Source: DASUZB01 sp036377075 (GTDB taxonomy: Bacteria; Actinomycetota; CALGFH01). From it: a stretch of 11,382 nt of DNA. The notes under the pieces are model-generated. The model saw only the letters and a program-made list of their open reading frames with translations. It did no database searches and was not told where the DNA came from. The DNA lies in contig DASUZB010000320.1 in assembly GCA_036377075.1 (NCBI GenBank), positions 1-11,382 of the forward strand. Reading direction: 5' to 3'. Shown one piece after another: positions 1 to 5,810 of the stretch (position 1 is its first letter; each line of letters begins with the position of its first letter). A program made the position numbers and the translations under genes.

Positions 1-616
1 GGCGGCGCAGGCCGCCCGCCGCGCCGCCGCCCCGGTCCTCGCCGGCATCCCCTCCGGCTGGCGCAACAACCCGTCGCAGCCGCAGCGGGTCAGCTTCGAC
101 GGCGAGCACGGCGCGGTCGAGGTCGCCTACCGCTTCCACCGTGGCGGGGTCGACCTGGCCGTCGACGGCGCGCCCGTGGACGGGCTGCGCCTGCGGGAGT
201 GCCGGCCCGACGTGGTCGACCTGGAGACCGGCGGGGTGCGCCGCCGCTTCGAGGTGCACCGCGTCGGCGCGGAGCACTTCGTCGACTCGCCGCTCGGGCC
301 GGTGGCGCTGCGCGAGCGCCCGCGTTTCCCGGAGACCGCCGGCGCGGTGGAGCGTGGCTCGCTCACCTCGCCCCTCCCCGGGGTCGTCCGCCGCGTGACC
401 GTGGCGGTGGGCGAGCGGGTCGCCGCCGGCGCGGTCCTGGTCGTCGTCGAGGCGATGAAGACCGAGCACCGGGTGGCCACCTCCCACCCGGGCGTGGTGC
501 GCGAGCTGCTGGTCGCCGAGGGCCAGCAGGTCGACGCCGGCATGCCGCTCGCCGTGGTCGACGCCGACGGGCAGGCACAGGACGACGCCAACCCAGCACC
601 GGAGCGTAGGGAGTAG
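1..616 (+). CDS. Biotin-dependent acyl-CoA carboxylase alpha subunit, C-terminal part (5' truncated by window)
   Basis: Only the last roughly 204 codons are present; the ATP-grasp biotin carboxylase domain lies off the left edge. The visible part begins with the end of the linker (BT-like) region, including an SGWRNNPSQPQ stretch typical of acetyl-, propionyl- or methylcrotonyl-CoA carboxylase alpha subunits. It ends with a biotinyl carrier domain holding the motif EAMKTE, whose Lys codon at 458-460 is the predicted biotinylation site. The residue after that Lys is Thr instead of the usual Met. A polar tail of about 16 residues follows the domain. The protein would carry carboxybiotin to a partner carboxyltransferase (AccD-like), not seen here. 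The acyl-CoA dehydrogenase gene starts 2 bp after the stop, so both are probably one transcript. In Mycobacterium tuberculosis the order accD1-accA1-fadE19 is the same, which hints at a methylcrotonyl-CoA carboxylase. Acetyl/propionyl-CoA or geranyl-CoA carboxylase remain possible. The family is certain, the substrate is not. Confidence 0.93.
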   Translation, partial: AAQAARRAAAPVLAGIPSGWRNNPSQPQRVSFDGEHGAVEVAYRFHRGGVDLAVDGAPVDGLRLRECRPDVVDLETGGVRRRFEVHRVGAEHFVDSPLGPVALRERPRFPETAGAVERGSLTSPLPGVVRRVTVAVGERVAAGAVLVVVEAMKTEHRVATSHPGVVRELLVAEGQQVDAGMPLAVVDADGQAQDDANPAPERRE

Positions 617-618
617 CG

Positions 619-1773
619 ATGGACTTCATCGAGACGGCCGAGCAGCGGATGCTGCGCGACGCGGTCGCCAAGATCGCCGCCGACTTCGGCCGCGAGTACT
701 ACGCCGAGAAGGTCCGCAGCGGTGCCAAGACGACCGAGCTGTGGCAGGCCGTCGCGAACGCCGGCTACGTCGGCGTCTGCCTGCCCGAGGAGTACGGCGG
801 CGGGGGCATGGGCATCAGCGAGCTCGCGATCGTGGTGGAGGAGCTGTCCTCGGGCGGCTGCCCGCTGCTGCTGTTGATGGTCACCCCGGCGATCACCGGC
901 ACGCTGATCGCCCGCTTCGGCACGCCCGAGCAGCGCGAGCGGTGGCTGCCCGCGATGGCCGCGGGGACCAAGATGGCGTTCGCCATCACCGAGCCGGACG
1001 CCGGCTCCAACACCCACCGGCTGTCCACCGTCGCGACCAGGGAGGGCGACGGCTGGCGCATCCGCGGCACCAAGTACTACACCTCCGGCGTGGACGAGAG
1101 CGAGGCGATCCTGGTGGTCGCGAAGACCGGCGTCCACGAGGGCAGCGACCGCGGCATGCTGTCGCTGTTCGTCGTCGACTCGGACGCGCCCGGCCTGCAG
1201 AAGACGCTCATCCCGGTCAGCCTTTTCGCGCCCGAGAAGCAGTTCACCCTGTTCTTCGACGACGTGGTGGTGCCCGCCGACCGGCTCCTCGGCGACGAGG
1301 GCGACGGGCTGCGGCAGGTCTTCCACGGGCTCAACCCGGAGCGGATCATCGGCGCGGCCGGCGCCAACGGCGCCGCCCGCTACGCGCTGGCGAGGGCGGT
1401 CTCCTACGCCAACCAGCGGCAGGTCTGGGACGTGCCGATCGGCGCCCACCAGGGCCTCGCCCACCCGCTGGCCGAGGCGAAGATCAACGTGGAGCTGGCG
1501 CGCCTGATGACGCAGAAGGCCGCCTGGCTGCACGACCACGGCCAGAAGGGCGCCGGCGAGGCGGCCAACATGGCCAAGTTCGCCGCCGCCGAGGCGAGCC
1601 TGCAGGCGATCGACGCCGCCATCCAGACCCACGGCGGCAACGCCTACGCCACCGAGTACGGCCTGGCCGAGATGTGGGCCGGCATCCGCGCGCTGCGCAC
1701 CGCGCCGGTGAGCCGCGAGATGATCCTCAACTACGTGGCCGAGCACTCCCTGCGGCTGCCGCGCTCCTATTAG
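619..1773 (+). CDS. Acyl-CoA dehydrogenase (FadE-like, possibly isovaleryl-CoA-type)
   Basis: Encodes 384 aa, full length for a soluble FAD-dependent acyl-CoA dehydrogenase that makes the 2,3-enoyl-CoA and passes electrons to ETF. The ATG is fixed by AGGGAG at 608-613, five bases upstream and overlapping the previous gene's end. Seen: an N-terminal helical domain (about 1-115), the FAD/substrate signature FAITEPDAGSNTHRLST (121-137), a middle beta domain to about 220, and a C-terminal helical domain with the IQTHGGNAYATEYG motif (335-348). The usual catalytic Glu in a C-terminal EGT-type motif is absent; the equivalent stretch reads TAPVSREMI (361-369). Instead, Glu241 in HGLNPERI aligns by eye with Glu254 of human isovaleryl-CoA dehydrogenase, which lies on helix G. 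The carboxylase neighbour and this residue suggest branched-chain acyl-CoA oxidation, but the substrate is an inference. The stop codon overlaps the convergent ABC gene. Confidence 0.93.
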   Translation: MDFIETAEQRMLRDAVAKIAADFGREYYAEKVRSGAKTTELWQAVANAGYVGVCLPEEYGGGGMGISELAIVVEELSSGGCPLLLLMVTPAITGTLIARFGTPEQRERWLPAMAAGTKMAFAITEPDAGSNTHRLSTVATREGDGWRIRGTKYYTSGVDESEAILVVAKTGVHEGSDRGMLSLFVVDSDAPGLQKTLIPVSLFAPEKQFTLFFDDVVVPADRLLGDEGDGLRQVFHGLNPERIIGAAGANGAARYALARAVSYANQRQVWDVPIGAHQGLAHPLAEAKINVELARLMTQKAAWLHDHGQKGAGEAANMAKFAAAEASLQAIDAAIQTHGGNAYATEYGLAEMWAGIRALRTAPVSREMILNYVAEHSLRLPRSY

Positions 1774-3647
1774 GCCGGCGCCTGGCTGTCGCGGAGGTAG
1801 GCGTCGGCCTGGAGGGTGAACAGCTCGGCGTAGCGTCCCTGGCAGGCCATGAGCTGCTCGTGGGTGCCGTGCTCGGCGATCCGGCCGTCGGCCAGCACGT
1901 AGATCCGGTCGGCCGAGCGGACGCTCGAGAACCGGTGGGAGACCAGCAGGACGGTGCGGCCGGCGAGCAGGCTGCGGATGCGCCGGAACAGCTCGTGCTC
2001 GGCCTTGGGGTCGAGGGCGGCGGTCGGCTCGTCCAGGATGATGAACGGCGCGTCGCGGAAGAACGCCCTGGCCAGGGCGACCCGCTGCCACTGGCCGACC
2101 GACAGGTCGGTGCCGCCGAGGAACTCGGGCCCGAGCATGGTCTCGTAGCCGGCGCGCAGCGCGGCCAGGAACTCGTCGGCGCCGGCCTGGCCGGCGGCGG
2201 CGCGGACCGCGTCGAGGTCGTCGATCGCCTCCACCTGGCCCAGGCCGATGTTGTCGCGGGCGGGCAGGTGGTAGCGGATGAAGTCCTGGAAGATCACGGC
2301 CACCGAGCGCCGCAGCTGGTCGGGGTCGACCGTCGCCACGTCGGTGCCGTCCCACAGGATCCGGCCCCGCTCGGGGTGGTACAGGCCGGCGAGCAGCTTG
2401 GCGAGGGTGGTCTTGCCCGAGCCGTTCTCGCCGACCAGGGCCACCACCTCGCCGGCGTCGACGTGGAGGCGGACGTCCTGCAGGGCCGGCTGCGCGCCGC
2501 TCGGGTAGGTGAAGGTGACCTCGTCCACCTCCAGGCGCGCGAACCCCCGCGGGGCGGGGCCGGTCGGGCGGGCCGCCTCGGCCTCGGGCAGCAGGGCCAT
2601 GAAGGCCAGGTAGTCGTCGAGGTAGAGGCCCGCCTCGGAGAGGGACCCGGCGGCGTAGCCGGCCTGGGTCAGGCGCCCCCCGACGACCGCCACCCCGGCC
2701 ACGGCGATGCCGGCCTGCGACAGCGACACCCGCCCGCTCAGCGTCAGCCACGCGACCAGCAGCAGGGTGCCGGCGAGCGCCACCCCGATCGCCAGGTTGG
2801 CGGTCAGGGCGTAGCGGAGGTGCCGCCTGGCCACCCCGCGCAGCTCGGCGAGTCGCTCGTCGTACAGCTGCTGGTAGCGGCGGTGCAGGTAGGGGGCCAG
2901 GCCGAAGCCGCGCACCTCCTTGGCGGTGTCCCGGTCGGTGAGCAGGCTGGCCAGGTACTGGCGCTCGCGGTCGCGTGGCGTCATCCGCCAGAAGAAGCGG
3001 AAGAACGCCTCCCCGCGGCGGGAGGCGACCAGCCAGGCGGGCAGGAACACGGCCGCCACCAGCGGCAGCAGCAGCGGCTCGATGGCGACCAGGGCGGCCA
3101 CCACCCCGAGCACCCCGACCGCCGCCCCGGCCAGGCCGGAGACGCCGTAGGCGAGGTTCAGCGGCTGGTGGGCGCTGGTCCGGACGCGCTGGAGGCGGTT
3201 GTGGAAGCTCGGGGTGTCGAACGCCACCAGGTCGACGGCCCGTGCCACCTCCAGGACGCGCTCCTCGACGTGGCGGCTGACCAGCTCGCCGAGGATCTGC
3301 TGGCGCTCGCGCTGCATCGCCGAGGCGAGGAACGACGCCACCGCGATGGCGGCCACCGCCAGCGCCCACGGCACCAGCGGGCGCAGCGAGGCGGCGGCGC
3401 CGGTTCCGCCGGCGGCGGCGCCCAGCAGCGCCCGCAGGGCGCGCTGGCCGACCAGCAGCTGGGCGGCCACACCGAGCCCGCCGGCCGCCTGCAGGGCGGT
3501 GGAGACGACCAGGTCGCGGCGGCCGGCCGCCCAGAGCAGGCGCAGCCCCTGGGCGGTCAGCCTGGGCAGTTGGCGGACCTCGACCTTGGCCTCGGGGTCT
3601 GGCTGGACGTCGAAGATGGTGGTGGGCGCGGGCTCAGCGGCATCCAT
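1770..3647 (-). CDS. ABC transporter, fused permease and ATP-binding protein (ABCB-like exporter half-transporter)
   Basis: Encodes 625 aa, the usual size for a single-chain half-transporter that dimerises in the membrane. An N-terminal cytoplasmic segment (about 1-45) leads into a transmembrane domain with about six hydrophobic stretches (near 47-72, 88-110, 165-188, 190-210, 280-302 and 308-335). The nucleotide-binding domain follows: Walker A GENGSGKT (406-413), Q-loop FQD (453-455), signature LSVGQ (515-519, with Val where LSGGQ has Gly), Walker B FIILDEP (535-541), D-loop AALD (543-546) and H-loop His571. The NBD resembles exporters with a GGxxLSxGQWQR signature, often found with drug or peptide export, but nothing here identifies the cargo. 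I chose the ATG at 3647 although no Shine-Dalgarno sequence precedes it; the frame stays open upstream, and a GTG at 3683 is an alternative without better support. It is convergent with the acyl-CoA dehydrogenase and divergent from the RAM-domain gene. Confidence 0.93.
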   Translation of the reverse strand: MDAAEPAPTTIFDVQPDPEAKVEVRQLPRLTAQGLRLLWAAGRRDLVVSTALQAAGGLGVAAQLLVGQRALRALLGAAAGGTGAAASLRPLVPWALAVAAIAVASFLASAMQRERQQILGELVSRHVEERVLEVARAVDLVAFDTPSFHNRLQRVRTSAHQPLNLAYGVSGLAGAAVGVLGVVAALVAIEPLLLPLVAAVFLPAWLVASRRGEAFFRFFWRMTPRDRERQYLASLLTDRDTAKEVRGFGLAPYLHRRYQQLYDERLAELRGVARRHLRYALTANLAIGVALAGTLLLVAWLTLSGRVSLSQAGIAVAGVAVVGGRLTQAGYAAGSLSEAGLYLDDYLAFMALLPEAEAARPTGPAPRGFARLEVDEVTFTYPSGAQPALQDVRLHVDAGEVVALVGENGSGKTTLAKLLAGLYHPERGRILWDGTDVATVDPDQLRRSVAVIFQDFIRYHLPARDNIGLGQVEAIDDLDAVRAAAGQAGADEFLAALRAGYETMLGPEFLGGTDLSVGQWQRVALARAFFRDAPFIILDEPTAALDPKAEHELFRRIRSLLAGRTVLLVSHRFSSVRSADRIYVLADGRIAEHGTHEQLMACQGRYAELFTLQADAYLRDSQAPA

Positions 3648-3860
3648 GACCCGACTATGCGCCTGGTCCCGATCAGGTTCCACGCAATTCAGGCAAGCCG
3701 GCGGAGGCGGGTTTATGTCCGAACCTGCCTGGATGCCCGATCTTGCCGGCAGTGCCGGGTCGCGGCGGCCGGTGGCCGGGGCGACAATGGGCCGACACCG
3801 CGAGGCGAGGCCGATCCTCGCCCGCGAGCGGCGGTGGGGCGAGCACGAGGGGGTCCCGGG
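3648..3860. other. Divergent intergenic region between ABC exporter and RAM-domain gene
   Basis: These 213 bases separate two divergently transcribed genes and must hold promoters for both unless the right-hand gene is read from elsewhere. I see no consensus -35/-10 pair on either strand. The local AT-richer patch at about 3660-3720 lies upstream of the ABC gene, and a GACAAT hexamer at 3783-3788 could be a -10 for the RAM gene but has no matching -35. The only clear signal is GAGGGGG at 3847-3853, the ribosome binding site of the right-hand gene. No RNA gene or repeat was recognised. Confidence 0.4.
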
Positions 3861-4097
3861 GTGGCGCTGTCGGCATACATCCTCATCCAGACCGAGGTCG
3901 GCAGGGCGGGCGCGGTCGCCAAGACCGTCGGCGCGATCCAGGGCGTGCAGGTCGCCGAGGGCGTCACCGGCCCCTACGACGTGATCGCACGCGCCGAGGC
4001 GCGCAACGTCGACGAGCTGGGCAAGCTGGTGGTCGCGAGGGTCCAGGCGGTCGAGGGCATCACCCGCACCCTCACCTGCCCGGTCGTCCACCTGTAA
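3861..4097 (+). CDS. Stand-alone Lrp/AsnC-type ligand-binding (RAM) domain protein
   Basis: Encodes 78 aa starting at GTG, preceded by GAGGGGG (3847-3853) at seven bases. The sequence fits one alpha/beta-sandwich RAM domain with nothing else: a first strand ALSAYILIQTEVG, a helix (about 15-27), then VTGPYDVIARAEARNVDEL (35-53), a second helix to about 66 and a last strand ITRTLTCPVVHL (67-78). The Gly-Pro-Tyr-Asp segment is typical of the ligand-binding half of Lrp/AsnC regulators. There is no helix-turn-helix, so it should not bind DNA by itself. Known stand-alone RAM proteins form oligomers that bind small molecules such as amino acids, and may modulate full-length Lrp proteins or other enzymes. 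It lies next to the purine locus, but the next gene has its own promoter, so a role in purine control is speculative. No ligand can be assigned. Confidence 0.85.
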   Translation: MALSAYILIQTEVGRAGAVAKTVGAIQGVQVAEGVTGPYDVIARAEARNVDELGKLVVARVQAVEGITRTLTCPVVHL

Positions 4098-4110
4098 CGT
4101 CGCGGGCTCG

Positions 4111-4140
4111 TTGACAGCGGTGGGGGCGGCTTCGTAGAAC
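4111..4140 (+). promoter_or_regulatory. Promoter for the purine permease gene (TTGACA-N18-TAGAAC)
   Basis: A perfect -35 hexamer TTGACA (4111-4116) is followed after 18 bases by TAGAAC (4135-4140), which matches the -10 consensus at four of six positions, including TA at the start. In such GC-rich DNA an exact TTGACA between genes is unusual. Transcription would begin near 4147-4149, leaving a leader of about 75 nt before the ATG at 4224. The -35 sits in the nine-base word TTGACAGCG that recurs upstream of the allantoinase gene. Confidence 0.5.
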
Positions 4141-4176
4141 TCGTTCGGCTGCCTCGCGACCTGGCATGCCCCGATC

Positions 4177-4203
4177 CCTGGCACCGGCGAGCTCGGTGCC
4201 GGG
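4177..4203 (+). promoter_or_regulatory. Hairpin / dyad in the permease leader
   Basis: GGCACCG (4180-4186) and CGGTGCC (4194-4200) form a perfect 7-bp inverted repeat with a 7-base spacer. It can be extended outward by a G-U pair (4179/4201) and two G-C pairs (4177-4178 with 4202-4203). It lies between the promoter and the Shine-Dalgarno sequence GGGAGGA (4214-4220). It could be an operator for a dimeric regulator or an mRNA structure near the ribosome binding site. There is no U-tract, so a terminator is unlikely. In GC-rich DNA short dyads also arise by chance. Confidence 0.3.
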
Positions 4204-4223
4204 CCCCCCGTTCGGGAGGAACC

Positions 4224-5693
4224 ATGGCCACCGATGTACCGGTCGACCGCCGTCCAAGCTCCCGGCTCGACGCCTTCTTCCACATCTCCGAGCGCGGCTC
4301 GACGGTCGAGCGCGAGGTCCGCGGCGGTTTCGCCACCTTCTTCACCATGGCCTACATCGTGGTCCTGAACCCGCTGATCCTCGGCGGGGCCAAGGACGCC
4401 GGCGGCGACCAGCTCGACCTCGGCCAGCTCACCACGTCCACCGCGCTGGTGGCGGCCGTCATGACGTTGCTGATGGGGATCTGGGGCCGCTACCCGTTCG
4501 CGATCGCGGCCGGCCTCGGGCTCAACGCGGTGGTGGCCTTCCAGCTCGCCAGCCAGATGTCCTGGCCGGACGCGATGGGCCTGGTGGTGCTCGAGGGCCT
4601 GCTGATCACGCTGCTGGTCGCGACCGGCCTGCGCCACGCGGTGATGGACGCGATCCCGCTGGCCCTCAAGCAGTCGATCAGCGTCGGCATCGGCCTGTTC
4701 ATTGCGTTCATCGGGATGGTCGACGCCGGCTTCGTGCGCCGCATCCCCGACGCCGCCAACACCGTCGTCCCGGTGCAGCTCGGCATCGGCAACCGGCTGG
4801 TGGGCTGGCCGACGCTGGTGTTCTGCGTCGGCCTGCTGCTCACCGTCGTGCTGGTCGCGCGGCGCGTGCGCGGCGCGATCCTGCTCAGCATCATCGCCAC
4901 CACCATCTTCGCGATCATCGTCAACGCCATCGCCGACGTACCGCCCCGGGTCGACGCGGCCGGCAAGGTGACGCCGACGGGCTGGGGCCTGACCGTGCCG
5001 CGGCTGCCCGACAGCCTGGTCGGCTCGCCCGACTTCGGGCTGCTCGGCCACTTCAGCCTCGGCGGCGGCTTCGCCGCGACCGGCGTGCTGGTCGCGGCCC
5101 TGTTCGTGTTCACGCTGATGCTCAGCGACTTCTTCGATACCATGGGCACGGTGATCGGCGTCGGCAACGAGGGCGGCCTGCTCGACCGTGAGGGCCGCCT
5201 GCCCGGGGTCGGCAACGTGCTGCTGGTCGACAGCCTGGCCGCGGCGGCGGGCGGGGCCGCCTCCTGCTCGTCCAACACCACCTACATCGAGTCGGCGGCC
5301 GGGGTCGGGGAGGGCGCCCGCACCGGGCTGGCCAGCGTGGTGACCGGGCTGCTGTTCGTGATCGCGCTGTTCCTCACCCCGCTGGTCGAGGTCGTCCCCT
5401 ACGAGGCCGCCTCGCCGGTGCTGGTTGTCGTCGGCTTCCTGTTGATGGTGCAGGTGCGCGACATCCCCTGGGGCGACTTCGACCTCGCCCTGCCCGCCTT
5501 CCTGACGATCGTGCTGATGCCGTTCAGCTTCTCGATCACCAACGGCATCGGCGCCGGCTTCATCAGCTACGTCGTGATCAAGGCCGTCAGGGGCCGCTGG
5601 CGCGAGCCGGGCTGGCTGCTGTGGGGGATCGCCGTGGCGTTCCTGGTGTACTTCGCGATCGACCCGATCGAGCAGCTCCTCGGGATCGGGTAA
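4224..5693 (+). CDS. Purine base permease, AzgA/COG2252 type (hypoxanthine/guanine/adenine)
   Basis: Encodes 489 aa, a multi-pass inner-membrane protein of the NCS2 superfamily. The start is supported by GGGAGGA (4214-4220). Signatures of the AzgA/GhxP/PurP branch are clear: the N-terminal EVRGGFATFFTMAYIVVLNP (31-50), GLGLNAVVAF (97-106), LSDFFDTMGT (300-309), and ASCSSNTTYIESAAGVGEG (346-364) followed by RTGLASVVTGLLF (366-378). About a dozen hydrophobic segments run from 40 to 485, with the NCS2 substrate-site acidic regions around 302-315 and 356-364. Characterised members import adenine, guanine or hypoxanthine by proton symport, whereas urate and xanthine carriers usually belong to the other NCS2 branch (COG2233). 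Placed before a xanthine dehydrogenase-to-allantoicase set, it most likely feeds hypoxanthine or guanine into urate formation. Exact specificity cannot be read from the sequence. It has its own promoter at 4111-4140. Confidence 0.95.
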   Translation: MATDVPVDRRPSSRLDAFFHISERGSTVEREVRGGFATFFTMAYIVVLNPLILGGAKDAGGDQLDLGQLTTSTALVAAVMTLLMGIWGRYPFAIAAGLGLNAVVAFQLASQMSWPDAMGLVVLEGLLITLLVATGLRHAVMDAIPLALKQSISVGIGLFIAFIGMVDAGFVRRIPDAANTVVPVQLGIGNRLVGWPTLVFCVGLLLTVVLVARRVRGAILLSIIATTIFAIIVNAIADVPPRVDAAGKVTPTGWGLTVPRLPDSLVGSPDFGLLGHFSLGGGFAATGVLVAALFVFTLMLSDFFDTMGTVIGVGNEGGLLDREGRLPGVGNVLLVDSLAAAAGGAASCSSNTTYIESAAGVGEGARTGLASVVTGLLFVIALFLTPLVEVVPYEAASPVLVVVGFLLMVQVRDIPWGDFDLALPAFLTIVLMPFSFSITNGIGAGFISYVVIKAVRGRWREPGWLLWGIAVAFLVYFAIDPIEQLLGIG

Positions 5694-5758
5694 GACTGCC
5701 CCGCAGGTGGGGCGACTGGAAGGCTGGGCGGGCGGCTCACTCGTCGTGCTCGCGTGGC

Positions 5759-5776
5759 AGCGACTCGACCGTCGCT
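5759..5776. promoter_or_regulatory. Inverted repeat abutting the allantoinase -35 box
   Basis: AGCGAC (5759-5764) and GTCGCT (5771-5776) are perfect inverted copies separated by six bases. The right arm shares its last base with TTGACA of the predicted promoter. The placement fits a repressor or activator site controlling the catabolic operon, but the arms are short and no regulator gene is in view. Confidence 0.25.
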
Positions 5777-5804
5777 TGACAGCGTCGGCGGCGGCGGGCA
5801 ATGG
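5776..5804 (+). promoter_or_regulatory. Promoter for the allantoinase-led operon (TTGACA-N17-CAATGG)
   Basis: A perfect TTGACA (5776-5781) is followed 17 bases later by a weak -10-like CAATGG (5799-5804). Transcription would begin close to 5811, the A of the chosen allantoinase ATG, which suggests a leaderless mRNA. This agrees with the lack of any AGGAG-type sequence upstream of that ATG. The nine bases TTGACAGCG (5776-5784) are identical to those at 4111-4119 before the permease. Confidence 0.4.
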
Positions 5805-5810
5805 TCGGGG

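Noticed and set aside
127..3369. 1080-codon minus-strand open frame
   Set aside because: Its sequence is Arg/Pro/Gly/Ala-rich and lacks domains. It is antisense to two clear plus-strand genes and out of frame with the ABC exporter.
741..3860. Open plus-strand frame leading into the RAM-domain gene
   Set aside because: It overlaps the acyl-CoA dehydrogenase and the ABC gene in non-coding frames. The conserved RAM domain begins at the GTG at 3861 with its own Shine-Dalgarno sequence.
4141..4223. Purine riboswitch in the permease leader
   Set aside because: Only a single simple hairpin is visible. The three-way junction and conserved loop sequences of the purine riboswitch class are not seen.
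5698..5713. GCCCC-N6-GGGGC hairpin just after the permease stop as a terminator
   Set aside because: The stem is only 5 bp and no T-rich tract follows, so it is not convincing as an intrinsic terminator in GC-rich DNA.
5754..5810. Extended allantoinase N-terminus from GTG 5754
   Set aside because: It would add 19 Ser/Gly-rich residues unlike the family and would place the TTGACA promoter inside the coding region. The ATG at 5811 begins a normal N-terminus.
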